A DNA stretch of 64,000 nt from contig NZ_AUMU01000002.1 in assembly GCF_000430845.1 (NCBI RefSeq), positions 186,001-250,000 on the forward strand. The letters run 5' to 3'. The stretch comes from Chryseobacterium gregarium DSM 19109. Lineage in GTDB: Bacteria; Bacteroidota; Bacteroidia; Flavobacteriales; Weeksellaceae. This document shows positions 24,937 through 34,354 of the stretch, piece after piece; position 1 is the stretch's first letter, and the number at the start of each line of letters is the position of its first letter. The notes below the pieces were generated by a model that saw only the letters and a program-made list of their open reading frames with translations, was not told the origin of the DNA and ran no database searches. The translations under genes and the position numbers were made by a program.

Positions 24937-25221
24937 ATGAAAATAGAAGACTTCATGCTGCCTTGCCCGAGTAAAAAATTATTAGGAATTGAATGTTTCG
25001 GCTGCGGTACCCAAAGGGCTATTGTTATGGTTTTTGAAGGCAGGTTTGGTGAAGCTTTTCATATGTTTCCTGCTGTATACACCTTATTGCTTTTTTTTGC
25101 GACGGTTGTCCTGAATTTTGTGGATACGAAAAGGAATTATGGAAACCTGTTAGTGGGACTGGCTGCTGCTAATGCCGTAATTATGGTCGTTGCCTATTTT
25201 TATAAACATCAAATTTTTTAA
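24937..25221 (+). CDS. DUF2752 small membrane protein
   Basis: A 94-residue protein with the DUF2752 signature: the CPSKKLLGIECFGCGTQRAIVMVFEGRFGEAFHMFPA segment, where the CxGCGxxRA core is diagnostic, followed by two membrane helices (YTLLLFFATVVLNFV and LLVGLAAANAVIMVVAYFY). The function of the family is unknown. The next gene is the CCC-motif membrane protein, a pairing I recall in flavobacteria, and both are probably one transcript. Confidence 0.88.
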   Translation: MKIEDFMLPCPSKKLLGIECFGCGTQRAIVMVFEGRFGEAFHMFPAVYTLLLFFATVVLNFVDTKRNYGNLLVGLAAANAVIMVVAYFYKHQIF

Positions 25222-25251
25222 ACTCATATTAATAACATTAAAAATTTAACT

Positions 25252-25575
25252 ATGGATCAGAAATTGCCAAATGCACAAACCGTGCTGATTTTAGGAATTG
25301 TTTCAGTGGTAGGGACCTGTTGCTGTTCGGGTTTAATCGGAATTATCTGCGGACTTATCGGTCTTAGCAAGTATAAAAACGATAAGATGCTTTACGACGC
25401 AAATCCGTCACAGTATTCGGATTACGGTAATCTGAATACAGGCCGTATCTTATGTATTATCGGCCTTGCTTTAGGAGGATTGCAGGTTATTTACATGGTT
25501 TTTATTCTTGCCACTGTTGGCTGGGATGGGTATATGGAACAAATGAGAAATATTTCCACCATGGGAAGAGGATAA
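25252..25575 (+). CDS. CCC-motif membrane protein
   Basis: A 107-residue protein with the triple cysteine VVGTCCCSGLIGIICGLIGLSKYK in the first membrane helix and a second helix (GRILCIIGLALGGLQVIYMVFILATVG). This is a known but uncharacterised Bacteroidota family of small membrane proteins. It follows the DUF2752 gene by 30 bases and is ended by a strong terminator. Confidence 0.85.
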   Translation: MDQKLPNAQTVLILGIVSVVGTCCCSGLIGIICGLIGLSKYKNDKMLYDANPSQYSDYGNLNTGRILCIIGLALGGLQVIYMVFILATVGWDGYMEQMRNISTMGRG

Positions 25576-25580
25576 AAAAG

Positions 25581-25605
25581 AAGACCGCTGTAAGCGGTCT
25601 TTTTC
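25581..25605 (+). terminator. Terminator after the CCC-motif gene
   Basis: AGACCGCT (25582-25589) pairs with AGCGGTCT (25593-25600) with a 3-base loop, followed by a T-run and preceded by an A-run. Confidence 0.88.
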
Positions 25606-25663
25606 ATTTGATACACAAAGCCTTTTTTAAATCTAACAGACTCTGATCTTATTGTGATTGATG

Positions 25664-27202
25664 TTATTTCACAATAAACTTTAGAGCCAGATCATCCAGT
25701 CTCAAAATATAAACTCCCTGTTCAAGGTTTTTGATTTTAATCAGGTTCCTGCTGTTCTTAAAAGGCTGATCAATAGTCTGCATAACCTTTCCCTGCAGAT
25801 TATAGATCTCCGCTCTTTTAATATTTTGAATTTCGCCTTTGACAAAAATCTCCTGATTGGAAATCGGATTTGGAGAGATCTGTAAGGTGTTCTGATCTGA
25901 ATTTAATCCGGAAGAAATATTTTGAATCTTTTTGGATGTCCCCGGATAGCACGTCCAGCTCAGATTGTCAATGGCCACTCTTTTGCTCGCTGAAGTATTC
26001 TCCAGGGTTACCATTACATTTCCGGTCGTATTGATATTATTGATGGTTGTAGTCGTTGCATTTGCAGAATAAGGAACGGTTCCGACCGTTGCACCGTTTA
26101 CTTTAACGGTAAAGGTACCGTTGCTTCCTGAAAACTTAAGCTGTGTGGTTACCGTTAATGATCCGATACCGTTGGCTGAATTTCCTGACGTGAGCGAACC
26201 TGCTCTCACGGTAATTGCTTTGCCGGAAATCGTCTGATCCGTTCTGGCATCCGTTGCAGTCCATGAAAGGGTGTTATTGGTCCAGGTTCTGGTCGTATAA
26301 GATGCTGTGCTGGCAGTCGGGATGGTTTCAAAAGTCTCATTGGCGCAACCTGTTGAAACCGGAGGGTTGGTTGTTCCGCCACCGTCATCAGAACCTGAAC
26401 CCCAAATTTGATTCACATAACCCGGATTATCAATAAAAGGGTTCCTGTTTCCCTGATAGGTATAAGAAGCATTGTTTCTGTTGATTTCTGCCTGAGAAAC
26501 TGGGTCCTGACTGTGCCAGGCCAGCAAAATATTCAGCTCCCAGGTCTGCAATCCGGGAAATGCGGAACTTCCCAGCATATTTCCTGTTGAAAAAGTTGAA
26601 AGCTTGCTTTGGTAGCGGGTCACAAAATAGAAGATCATCCTGGCTACATCACCTTTAAACTCATCAATGGGCTCAAAAACCGTTCCCGCGTATCCTGAAG
26701 AAGCAGAATTTCCCAGTTTTGATCCGTTTTTAGAAGTAAAGGTGGCGGTTCCTACTTTTCCGAAAGGATAATTGGATCTCATTCCGTTCACTTTTCCGTC
26801 GGTGGCCCTGATAAAATGAATATCAGAAACCATAGGCGAAGATTCGCTAAATAAACTTTGAGGAACGATATGTTCCCTGTTATAGCAGTTTCCTTCTACC
26901 GAATAAGTGCCGCACTGATTGGTAACCGGAGTATACTTGTAAGGATCTGTTCCGGAGGGTTTTTCAGAATAGATATCCAGAATTGAACCGTCATTTTCAT
27001 AATTTTTATCAATGTCGGTGGTTTTGTAGCCGTTCCAGAGCCCGCCGTAGCCTTTGTCCTGATGGCCGTTTGTGATAATCGTGCTTAAAGCGGTTTTCAA
27101 AGAAGCGCCCGATAATCCGTTCGCCGCATTGTAATATCCCGCCGGAGCCTGCGCATTTGCTAATACTGAAGCGAACGCTAAGATCAATAATGGTTTTTTC
27201 AT
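25664..27202 (-). CDS. Secreted endonuclease I with T9SS sorting domain
   Basis: A 512-residue exported protein. After the signal peptide (to about residue 18, ANAQA) comes an endonuclease I (EndA/NucM) domain of about 250 residues with the His-metal motif CYNREHIVPQSLF, DIHFIRATDGKVNGMRSNYPFG and ARMIFYFVTRYQ. A linker (GSDDGGGTTNPPVSTGC) leads to a beta-sandwich of about 120 residues, then a C-terminal type A T9SS sorting domain (LQISPNPISNQEIFVKG to GVYILRLDDLALKFIVK). It probably digests extracellular DNA for nutrients. It is monocistronic. Confidence 0.93.
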   Translation of the reverse strand: MKKPLLILAFASVLANAQAPAGYYNAANGLSGASLKTALSTIITNGHQDKGYGGLWNGYKTTDIDKNYENDGSILDIYSEKPSGTDPYKYTPVTNQCGTYSVEGNCYNREHIVPQSLFSESSPMVSDIHFIRATDGKVNGMRSNYPFGKVGTATFTSKNGSKLGNSASSGYAGTVFEPIDEFKGDVARMIFYFVTRYQSKLSTFSTGNMLGSSAFPGLQTWELNILLAWHSQDPVSQAEINRNNASYTYQGNRNPFIDNPGYVNQIWGSGSDDGGGTTNPPVSTGCANETFETIPTASTASYTTRTWTNNTLSWTATDARTDQTISGKAITVRAGSLTSGNSANGIGSLTVTTQLKFSGSNGTFTVKVNGATVGTVPYSANATTTTINNINTTGNVMVTLENTSASKRVAIDNLSWTCYPGTSKKIQNISSGLNSDQNTLQISPNPISNQEIFVKGEIQNIKRAEIYNLQGKVMQTIDQPFKNSRNLIKIKNLEQGVYILRLDDLALKFIVK

Positions 27203-27478
27203 TTCAATATTTAAGTTGGTTAAGATTAATATAAATTTAGGAATTAAAAATTACGGGATTATTAAATTTTAATATGTTCTGGATCAGAACTCTTATGACT
27301 CCAATGTTCTATAGCGTTCTAGATGGTATATTAACAAACTCTGATGTCTATAAATGATCGTTGTATTAATTAATTTAAAATCATAGATTAAGTTTGTTTA
27401 CATTGATAAAAATCATAAATTTTGAATTTAAAATGCTAATAAAAAGAAGTATTTTCGTTCCTCTTATATTTATTTAGA

Positions 27479-28285
27479 ATGAATAAAAATTTATACTTTA
27501 CAATTTGTATTCCTTTATTAGGAATTTTAGGCGGTAGGTCTGCCATTAATGCCCAATGTACAGCAGTAAGCAGTTTTTCGGAAAATTTTGATGCGTACAG
27601 TTCGCCAAACAGTATCGTGCCCACCTGTTGGGATCGGGTTGTCCTGAACGGGGCGAGCCAGATTATTTCAAGTACCCAGCCGGCTTCCGGAACAAGTCAG
27701 ATCTATCAGACCGGTTACGGAGCAGGAAAGATCTCTATCGTTGTCATGCCGTTGGTAACTAATATCAATGCCGGAACGCATCAGTTAAGGGTGAAAATGA
27801 AGTCAAACGGGGCAGGTTATCTTGAATTCGGATATATAAAAGATGCTTTGCCGGATACTTTCGTAGTGCTTCAGCCGATTACTATTACAAATCCATCTTA
27901 TGACGGTACATCAGAAAGAACGTTTATGGTCCCGACAACTGTTCCGAATGGTATGAGGTTAGCTATTCGTAATCCCGGAACTTCTTTTGCAGGGCATTAT
28001 TGGGATGATGCGGTTTGGGAAGAGATTCCGAATTTAGGGACCCACGAGAATGAGAGCTCAGCCGGAATAAAGATGTATCCTAATCCTTTCAATGACGTAC
28101 TGAACATTACCGATATAAAAGATGTGAAAAAAATATCCGTGAATGATGCAGCAGGAAGAGTGGTCCAGACAATTGAAAAACCTTCAAAGGCTATACAACT
28201 AAATGATCTGAATAAAGGGGTTTATTTTGTGACTTTACATTTTAAAAACGGAACTGAAAAATCGTTTAAGGCCATTAAAAACTAA
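27479..28285 (+). CDS. T9SS-secreted protein of unknown function
   Basis: A 268-residue exported protein with a signal peptide (ending near INAQC), a beta-rich middle region beginning SFSENFDAYSSPNSIVPTCWDRVV, as found in adhesin or MAM-like domains of Bacteroidota secreted proteins, and a type A sorting domain (IKMYPNPFNDVLNITDIKDVKKISVNDAAGRVVQ to GVYFVTLHF). There is no catalytic motif. It is alone between two terminators. Confidence 0.88.
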   Translation: MNKNLYFTICIPLLGILGGRSAINAQCTAVSSFSENFDAYSSPNSIVPTCWDRVVLNGASQIISSTQPASGTSQIYQTGYGAGKISIVVMPLVTNINAGTHQLRVKMKSNGAGYLEFGYIKDALPDTFVVLQPITITNPSYDGTSERTFMVPTTVPNGMRLAIRNPGTSFAGHYWDDAVWEEIPNLGTHENESSAGIKMYPNPFNDVLNITDIKDVKKISVNDAAGRVVQTIEKPSKAIQLNDLNKGVYFVTLHFKNGTEKSFKAIKN

Positions 28286-28341
28286 ATTTTCCAATTATAA
28301 CATAAAAGGCTGTTGATATTATCGACATTCTATATCAAACA

Positions 28342-28372
28342 AAAAACCAATGCGGACTGTGCATTGGTTTTT
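28342..28372. terminator. Bidirectional terminator
   Basis: AAAAACCAATGC (28342-28353) pairs perfectly with GCATTGGTTTTT (28361-28372) around a 7-base loop, between the convergent T9SS gene and DUF4136 gene. Confidence 0.88.
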
Positions 28373-28394
28373 CTATATCCGATCAGTTAAGATC

Positions 28395-28922
28395 TTATTT
28401 TCTCTGAGGAGGATAATTTTTCATGATTTCCATTACGATTTCTGGGATCTGTCTTTGTTTTGCTTTCGGAGAATCTACGGAAATTCCGCTTCCGATTCCC
28501 TGCCATACCAATTTGTTGGTTCTTGCATCTACAAGGTCAACAATAATGGCTCCTTCATTATAATTGCTCGTCCAGGTTCTGTTCATTCCGATTCCCCATC
28601 CGAAAGGACCGCCCCATCCCCACATTCCGTACGGAGAAGAAGAATTGATATCGGTTACTTTTTTATGGTTGGCTTTCAGATTGGCAATCAGATCCGGGTT
28701 TTCTCCCGGCTGAAGCCCCTTGGTCTGAAGCTGTCTTGACAATTCGTTCAAAACCCTGTCTTTGTCAATATCATTCAGCTTAAGATCGTCAATCCTTAAC
28801 TTATAGGTTTTGTATGAATTAAAATTGGCCGTCTCTGCATAATCGGAACGCACATTGAACGGACTGCAGGAAGTAAGGGTCAGGGTAGCCGAAGCTAGCA
28901 GAAGAAAAATATATTTTTTCAT
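28395..28922 (-). CDS. DUF4136 lipoprotein
   Basis: A 175-residue lipoprotein (MKKYIFLLLASATLTLTSC, Cys19). The DUF4136 pattern is clear: NVRSDYAETANFNSYKTYKLR, a central glycine/tryptophan-rich stretch (GMWGWGGPFGWGIGM), NEGAIIVDLVDARTNKLVWQGIGSG and the C-terminal MKNYPPQRK. The family is widespread in Gram-negative envelopes but has no known activity. It follows the DUF5522 gene with a one-base gap. Confidence 0.9.
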   Translation of the reverse strand: MKKYIFLLLASATLTLTSCSPFNVRSDYAETANFNSYKTYKLRIDDLKLNDIDKDRVLNELSRQLQTKGLQPGENPDLIANLKANHKKVTDINSSSPYGMWGWGGPFGWGIGMNRTWTSNYNEGAIIVDLVDARTNKLVWQGIGSGISVDSPKAKQRQIPEIVMEIMKNYPPQRK

Positions 28923-28923
28923 T

Positions 28924-29109
<186 letters not shown>

Positions 29110-29134
29110 TTAAATCGCTAAGTCAAAAAAACTT

Positions 29135-29142
29135 TATATTTG
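29135..29142 (+). promoter_or_regulatory. -7 element upstream of the HEKIH protein gene
   Basis: TATATTTG fits TAnnTTTG. It ends only five bases before the first ATG (29148), so transcription would start at about that codon. The mRNA may be leaderless, or the true start may be a later codon. Confidence 0.4.
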
Positions 29143-29147
29143 TTAGT

Positions 29148-29474
29148 ATGATAATTGTATGCCAAAAGCCACTGAAAAGATTAAAAATCAACGGCATCGC
29201 TCTTTTCCCTTTTATCCTGATCAGCAACCCCGAAGATAAGAAAAATAAGATATTGATCAATCATGAAAAAATACATTTGAGGCAGCAGCTTGAAATGCTG
29301 ATTGTTTTCTTTTATATTTTTTATTTAATCGAGTATTATTACTGGCTGTTCAAACTGAAAGACCGCTATAAAGCATATCAAAGGATTTCTTTTGAAAGGG
29401 AAGCTTATGCTAATGAGCATGACCTTAATTACCTGAAAAAAAGGAGATTGTGGAGTTTTGAAAAGTATTTGTAA
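29148..29474 (+). CDS. Membrane protein with HExxH-like motif
   Basis: A 108-residue protein. ILINHEKIHLRQQLEMLIVFFYIFYLIEYYYWL contains an HExxH zincin motif directly before a membrane helix, and FEREAYANEHDLNYLKKR supplies possible third ligands. The layout resembles the membrane end of M48/M56 peptidases but is far too short for one, so it is perhaps a minimal metal protein. I believe homologues are common in Flavobacteriaceae without function. The short distance to the -7 element makes the start uncertain. Confidence 0.75.
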   Translation: MIIVCQKPLKRLKINGIALFPFILISNPEDKKNKILINHEKIHLRQQLEMLIVFFYIFYLIEYYYWLFKLKDRYKAYQRISFEREAYANEHDLNYLKKRRLWSFEKYL

Positions 29475-29526
29475 GGTTGAAGATAAAGATTTGCATTTTA
29501 AATAAATACTGATACAACAAAACATT

Positions 29527-29534
29527 AATTTTGT
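29527..29534 (+). promoter_or_regulatory. -7 element of the ACC-deaminase-like gene
   Basis: TAATTTTG fits TAnnTTTG and lies 23 bases before the ATG. Confidence 0.4.
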
Positions 29535-29557
29535 GGTTTTAAATATGGTTAAAAGAA

Positions 29558-30466
29558 ATGCTGTTACCACTTCCGATACAAAAGATCCCTATCCAGGAAA
29601 TTCCCGTTCATCAAAACATACAGCTTTTTATGAAGAGGGAAGATCTTATTCACCCTCAGATTTCCGGAAACAAATACTGGAAACTATTCTTTAACATTAA
29701 TAAGTATGCAGCAGGAAATCCGGTAAAACCTTACCTCATCACTTTTGGCGGTGCTTTTTCCAATCATATTGCTGCTGTTTCTGCTATCGGGAACCTGGCG
29801 GGAATCCCGACACTGGGCATCATAAGAGGAGAGGAGCTAGAAGACAAATGGCGCGGGAACCCGACTTTGGTTTTTGCGAAAAAAAACGGAATGAATTTAA
29901 AATTCGTTACCCGCACAGAATACCGGCATAAAGAAAAACTAACTGCTTTTCTGCAGCAGGAATTTCCTGATGCTTTGATCGTTCCTGAAGGCGGAACCAA
30001 TGAAGATGCCGTGGCAGGCATAAAAATGATACTGAATGACCATACCAAAGATTTTGATTATCTTTGCACCGCAGTCGGGACAGGAGGGACGGTGGCCGGA
30101 ATCTCAAAATATTGTGAAGACCACCAGAAAGTTATAGGCTTTAAAGTAGTGGATGATGACTCATTGGAAAACAGGATCGCAGAACTGACTTTAAATAGAA
30201 ATTTCAGTTTAATAGATTCGCATTTCGGAGGTTACGGTAAAATAAAAGATGAAAACATCCGTTTTATCAATGACTTTAAGAAGGAGTACAGAATTCAGCT
30301 GGAACCGGTATATACAGGAAAAATGATGCAGAAGGTTTTTGAACTGATAGAGAATGGTTACTTTCCTGAAAACAGCAAAGTACTGTGCTTCCATACCGGC
30401 GGGTTACAGGGGATTGAGGGGGCCAACCTGCTTTTAGAAAAACAAAAAAGAAGTTTAATTATTTAA
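29558..30466 (+). CDS. 1-aminocyclopropane-1-carboxylate deaminase / D-cysteine desulfhydrase family protein
   Basis: A 302-residue fold-type II PLP enzyme. The PLP lysine is in HPQISGNKYWKLFF and the phosphate cup in AVGTGGTVAGISKY; FGGAFSNHIAAVSAIGNLAGI and GGLQGIEGAN are also typical. Members degrade D-cysteine to pyruvate, sulfide and ammonia, or ACC to 2-oxobutyrate. The active-site tyrosines that define true ACC deaminase cannot be assigned safely, so D-cysteine desulfhydrase is at least as likely. It is slightly short (most are about 325). A glucosaminidase gene follows closely. Confidence 0.87.
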   Translation: MLLPLPIQKIPIQEIPVHQNIQLFMKREDLIHPQISGNKYWKLFFNINKYAAGNPVKPYLITFGGAFSNHIAAVSAIGNLAGIPTLGIIRGEELEDKWRGNPTLVFAKKNGMNLKFVTRTEYRHKEKLTAFLQQEFPDALIVPEGGTNEDAVAGIKMILNDHTKDFDYLCTAVGTGGTVAGISKYCEDHQKVIGFKVVDDDSLENRIAELTLNRNFSLIDSHFGGYGKIKDENIRFINDFKKEYRIQLEPVYTGKMMQKVFELIENGYFPENSKVLCFHTGGLQGIEGANLLLEKQKRSLII

Positions 30467-30482
30467 GTAAAAATTGAAAAAC

Positions 30483-31541
30483 ATGAAAAGACTTTTCTCC
30501 ATATTAAGCCTTTTAGTTTTATCAAAATTCTCTGCTCAGAGTTGGGCTACTGAAGACCAGTACATCCAGAAATTTGCCAGATATGCCGTGGAAGAGATGG
30601 AAAAATATAAAATTCCGGCTTCTATTACCTTAGCGCAGGGACTTCTGGAAACTGGCGGCGGGCAAAGCCGTCTGGCACTTGAAGGCAAAAATCATTTCGG
30701 CATCAAGTGTAAGGAAGACTGGACCGGAAAAACCATGAAGCATACCGATGATGCTCCCAATGAATGTTTCCGGGTGTATGATGATCCCAGACAGTCTTAT
30801 GAAGACCACTCCGTATTTCTTTCGACGAGAAAGTATTACGCCAATCTTTTCAATCTCGATATGAAAGATTACCGGGCATGGGCTACCGGGCTGAAAAAAG
30901 CAGGTTATGCCACCAATCCACGGTACGCTTCCATCCTGATCGGCAAAATTGAAAAGTATAAGTTATATGAATTTGATAATACGAGTTCCAGGGAAGTAAT
31001 GTATGCGGTTTTAAAAATGTACCCTAATCTTAAGGATGACAGGGCTTTTATGGCACAGCTGGAACCTGAAAAATACACCAGGAAAGCAAAAAATCCGGTA
31101 ACTGTTGAAGTTCCTTACAAGCAGACTTCCTATGCGCAGCAGCAGAAAAGAGTGGAGCGGATTAAAACCAAAGCGGAAATCCTTAATACCATCCTGATTA
31201 AAAGCCATCCGAATGACGGGTTAAAATACATAATCATTCCCGAAGACACCGACGTTCAGTTTATTGCGAAGAAATTTAAAATCAGCGAAAGCAAACTGAT
31301 CAAATGGAACGAGCTTGAAAATAATATGCTGCAGAAAAATGATATCGTTTTCCTTGAATCTAAAAATTCTGACGGAAATACACCGACCTATCAGGCTGAG
31401 TACGGTGAAGATATGCATGATATTGCCCAAAAGTTCGGAATCAAGTTAAATAAATTATACGCCAAAAACAGGATGGACCAGGGCCAGCAGCCTTCCGCCG
31501 GACAGCTGATTTATCTGATTGATAAAAAACCGAGAAATTAA
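30483..31541 (+). CDS. Exported glucosaminidase (GH73-type) with C-terminal LysM-like repeats
   Basis: A 352-residue peptidoglycan hydrolase. A signal peptide (to about FSAQS) precedes the GH73/FlgJ-type domain (residues 20-165) with the catalytic glutamate in ITLAQGLLETGGGQSRLA and the motifs NHFGIKCKEDWTG and YEDHSVFLSTRKYY. The C-terminal part has two LysM-like units (YIIIPEDTDVQFIAKKFKIS, and YGEDMHDIAQKFGIKLNKLYAKNRM). It cuts the N-acetylglucosaminyl bond in cell-wall remodelling. I use the ATG at 30483 rather than the in-frame TTG three codons upstream. It is 16 bases from the upstream gene, so the two may be co-transcribed. Confidence 0.9.
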   Translation: MKRLFSILSLLVLSKFSAQSWATEDQYIQKFARYAVEEMEKYKIPASITLAQGLLETGGGQSRLALEGKNHFGIKCKEDWTGKTMKHTDDAPNECFRVYDDPRQSYEDHSVFLSTRKYYANLFNLDMKDYRAWATGLKKAGYATNPRYASILIGKIEKYKLYEFDNTSSREVMYAVLKMYPNLKDDRAFMAQLEPEKYTRKAKNPVTVEVPYKQTSYAQQQKRVERIKTKAEILNTILIKSHPNDGLKYIIIPEDTDVQFIAKKFKISESKLIKWNELENNMLQKNDIVFLESKNSDGNTPTYQAEYGEDMHDIAQKFGIKLNKLYAKNRMDQGQQPSAGQLIYLIDKKPRN

Positions 31542-31593
31542 TCTTTGTTGATTATTCCTATTATCATTTTAGGAGTTCAACCAATAATTACCT

Positions 31594-32877
31594 ATGAAGT
31601 ACCAAAGAAGTTCAGCTTTATTTGATGAAGCATATCAATACATCCCGGGCGGAGTTAATTCTCCCGTCCGTGCGTTTAAATCAGTAGGCGGTGTGCCGGT
31701 TTTTATGAAATCTGCAAAAGGAGCTTACCTTACAGATGCTGATGATAATACCTATATCGATTACATCAATTCATGGGGTCCCGCGATTTTAGGGCATACC
31801 CATCCGGAAGTGCTGGAAGAATTAAAAATTCAGGCAGAAAAAGGATTTTCCTTTGGAGCACCGACAGAGCTGGAAACGGAGATTGCAAAATTTATCGTAG
31901 AAAATGTTCCGAATATCGATCAGATCAGAATGGTTTCTTCGGGTACGGAAGCCTGTATGAGTGCCGTCAGGCTGGCCAGAGGTTTTACGGGAAGAGATAA
32001 GATTGTAAAATTTGAAGGTTGCTACCACGGGCATTCGGACTCGTTTCTGATTAAGGCAGGAAGCGGTGCAGCAACCTTCGGAAACCCGAATTCTCCGGGG
32101 GTAACCGAGGGAACAGCTAAAGACACATTATTAGCAAGATACAATGACTTTGAACAGGTTGAAGATCTGTTCAGGCACAACCAGAGTGAAATTGCTGCGG
32201 TTATTATAGAGCCTGTTGCCGGAAATATGGGCTGTGTGCTTCCTGAAAATGAATTCCTTCAGAAATTAAGAAAGATCTGTGATGAAAACGGAGCTTTATT
32301 GATTTTTGATGAGGTGATGACGGGTTTCAGGCTGGCCTTCGGAGGCGCGCAGGAACTTTATGATGTAAAAGCGGATCTGGTAACGTATGGAAAAGTAATC
32401 GGAGGCGGGCTCCCGGTAGGGGCTTTTGCCGGAAAAAACGAAATTATGGATTACCTGGCCCCGAAAGGAGCTGTATACCAGGCCGGAACATTAAGCGGAA
32501 ATCCTCTGGCGATGAGGGCCGGCTTAAAAACATTACAGCTCATTAAAAACGATCCTGAATTCTTCAGCAGACTGGCAAAAACGACAGAGACCCTGGATTT
32601 TGAAATCGGGAAAATTTTGAATGAAAAAGGCATTGCCCATAAAATCAACAGGAAAGGGTCTATGATGTCGGTGTTTTTCCATATTAACCGGGTTTCCAAT
32701 TTTGATGAAGCCCAGGAAGCCAATCATTCATTGTTCAATAATTTCTTCCATCAATTACTTCAAAACGGAGTCTACCTTCCACCAAGCGGCTATGAAACGT
32801 ATTTTATCAGCGATGCGATTAAGGACCGGGAAATTGATATGACATTGGAAGCAGTTAGGAAATTTCAATATTCTTAA
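31594..32877 (+). CDS. hemL: Glutamate-1-semialdehyde 2,1-aminomutase
   Basis: A 427-residue PLP aminomutase making 5-aminolevulinate from glutamate-1-semialdehyde for heme synthesis by the C5 pathway. The N-terminal [17 protein letters not shown], the [15 protein letters not shown] and [10 protein letters not shown] motifs, the aspartate in [13 protein letters not shown] and the PLP lysine in [15 protein letters not shown] are diagnostic, and the length is standard. A terminator follows. Heme produced here could feed the heme oxygenase at the left end of the window, but the two are not linked. Confidence 0.95.
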   Translation: MKYQRSSALFDEAYQYIPGGVNSPVRAFKSVGGVPVFMKSAKGAYLTDADDNTYIDYINSWGPAILGHTHPEVLEELKIQAEKGFSFGAPTELETEIAKFIVENVPNIDQIRMVSSGTEACMSAVRLARGFTGRDKIVKFEGCYHGHSDSFLIKAGSGAATFGNPNSPGVTEGTAKDTLLARYNDFEQVEDLFRHNQSEIAAVIIEPVAGNMGCVLPENEFLQKLRKICDENGALLIFDEVMTGFRLAFGGAQELYDVKADLVTYGKVIGGGLPVGAFAGKNEIMDYLAPKGAVYQAGTLSGNPLAMRAGLKTLQLIKNDPEFFSRLAKTTETLDFEIGKILNEKGIAHKINRKGSMMSVFFHINRVSNFDEAQEANHSLFNNFFHQLLQNGVYLPPSGYETYFISDAIKDREIDMTLEAVRKFQYS

Positions 32878-32950
32878 GATTTAATTCAAAGATAAAAATG
32901 ATAAAGATTTAAGCTTCGTCATTTTTAAAATACAATCCATCATATATCTA

Positions 32951-32986
32951 AAATCCCCTAGAATAACTTTCTAAGGGATTTTTATT
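32951..32986 (+). terminator. Terminator of hemL
   Basis: AAATCCCCTAGA (32951-32962) pairs with TCTAAGGGATTT (32970-32981) with one wobble, followed by TTATTTTT. Confidence 0.75.
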
Positions 32987-33010
32987 TTTACATTCAATTT
33001 CATTCAGTAT

Positions 33011-34177
33011 TTATTGCAGGCCGGACCAGCCCACTGCCCAGGCCGGGCTTGCCACTCCGTTTCCGGCACCGGCGGCGTCATTTTTTACGGTAAATGTAGT
33101 GTCAATGATGGCTACATTAGTACCTGCCGTGGATTTCAAGGAAACTTTTGTGGTGACATCCGTATCAAAGAAAGAATTGGTGATTTTCTTTTTGCCGTTG
33201 AAATACGCTACTGCCGAATCACTTTCAATGGCAATACCTTTTGTCCAGTTGGAAACGATGATATTATCCATTGTGGCATAGGTTCCTGAAGAGAGCTTTA
33301 TGGCATCAGATTCGCCGGTGGTTCCGCCCAGCAGGGTAACATTTTTGATCATGGGATTGGATCTTGGCGAAGCATCAGCATTGGACGCATTATTAATCCC
33401 TTTGATTCCGGTATTCCCCGTACCGTCTGTTTTTCTTTTTGTGTAAATATTGGAAGCGGTCCCCGTCCATCCGTTCATCCAGCTGAAAGCATCATTTTCA
33501 TTTCCTAGAGAAACGATATTGGAAAGATTTACCGTTCCTCCGTAAATTCCGATCCCGTCTTCAGCGCCGTTTACTACGGCGATGTTTTCCACTTTCGTAT
33601 CGCTTCCGACCCCAAATAAAGAAAAACCGTTGAATTTTTTACCGGCTGCAAAATCAGCACCTGCATGATCAATCCTTACATAGGTTAAAGACCCTGAATT
33701 GTCCGTTGCTGTACTCCCTCCGTATATTGAATTGCCTATTTCAGAAGAGTTTGTAGTTCCGGTATTTACCGGTGCTTTTCCGCAGATTACCAAACCGCCC
33801 CAGCTCCCCGGTGTGGCTGCTGAAGACGAAAACAATATTGGAGATAAGGTTGTTCCGTTGGCATAAATCTGTCCGCCCTGTTCTACTAAAACATAGGAGG
33901 CCGCTCCGGCTGTTGCAACAATTCTAGTTCCCGCAGGAATGATAAGTTTGCCTCCGTCTTTTACCCTGACTGCTCCGTTGAGCACATAGACTTTAGTGGC
34001 ATCCAGCGTTACGATCTGCCCGTTGGTTACCTCACCTTTAAAATTGCCCGGATCCTGCGCAATTCCTATAACAGCAATTTTTGCCGTTTCCTCATCCTCT
34101 TTGCTGCAGGAGTTTGCGGCAAATGATGCACCCATTATCATTAACGAGATGATCAGCGGGATATAATTTCTCTTCAT
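33011..34177 (-). CDS. Lipoprotein with parallel-beta-helix-like repeats (paralogue 2)
   Basis: A 388-residue lipoprotein (signal to about NSC, Cys24, then SKEDEE). The body is glycine/asparagine-rich with right-handed beta-helix features: YVLNGAVRVKDGGKLIIPAGTRIVA, GSWGGLVICGKAPVN, YVRIDHAGADF and FSLFGVGSDTKVENIAVVNGAEDGIGIYGG. It shares this order of motifs with the lipoprotein encoded next to it (34355-35779) and is a shorter paralogue. Both follow a TonB receptor gene, so they are probably surface partners in ligand capture. The ligand is unknown. Such proteins are sometimes labelled multidrug transporter, which has no support here. Confidence 0.8.
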   Translation of the reverse strand: MKRNYIPLIISLMIMGASFAANSCSKEDEETAKIAVIGIAQDPGNFKGEVTNGQIVTLDATKVYVLNGAVRVKDGGKLIIPAGTRIVATAGAASYVLVEQGGQIYANGTTLSPILFSSSAATPGSWGGLVICGKAPVNTGTTNSSEIGNSIYGGSTATDNSGSLTYVRIDHAGADFAAGKKFNGFSLFGVGSDTKVENIAVVNGAEDGIGIYGGTVNLSNIVSLGNENDAFSWMNGWTGTASNIYTKRKTDGTGNTGIKGINNASNADASPRSNPMIKNVTLLGGTTGESDAIKLSSGTYATMDNIIVSNWTKGIAIESDSAVAYFNGKKKITNSFFDTDVTTKVSLKSTAGTNVAIIDTTFTVKNDAAGAGNGVASPAWAVGWSGLQ

Positions 34178-34287
34178 GTAAAGTTTTATTTTTATTTTTT
34201 ACAAAATAGCCTGAATCTATTTATTAAAAAGCCAAATTACAGCTTTTCTTTTATTTCCCAATTCAAAATGTGTGTTTTGCCCATAAT

Positions 34288-34322
34288 AAAACGTCATCGG
34301 AAATTATTTCCGATGACGTTTT
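34288..34322. terminator. Perfect 16-bp hairpin between the two beta-helix lipoprotein genes
   Basis: AAAACGTCATCGGAAA (34288-34303) pairs perfectly with 34307-34322 around a 3-base loop. A/T flanks allow action in both directions. It may reduce expression of the distal paralogue relative to the receptor and the first lipoprotein. Confidence 0.8.
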
Positions 34323-34354
34323 GAATTTAATATGAAGAAACTAATTACTGAGTA

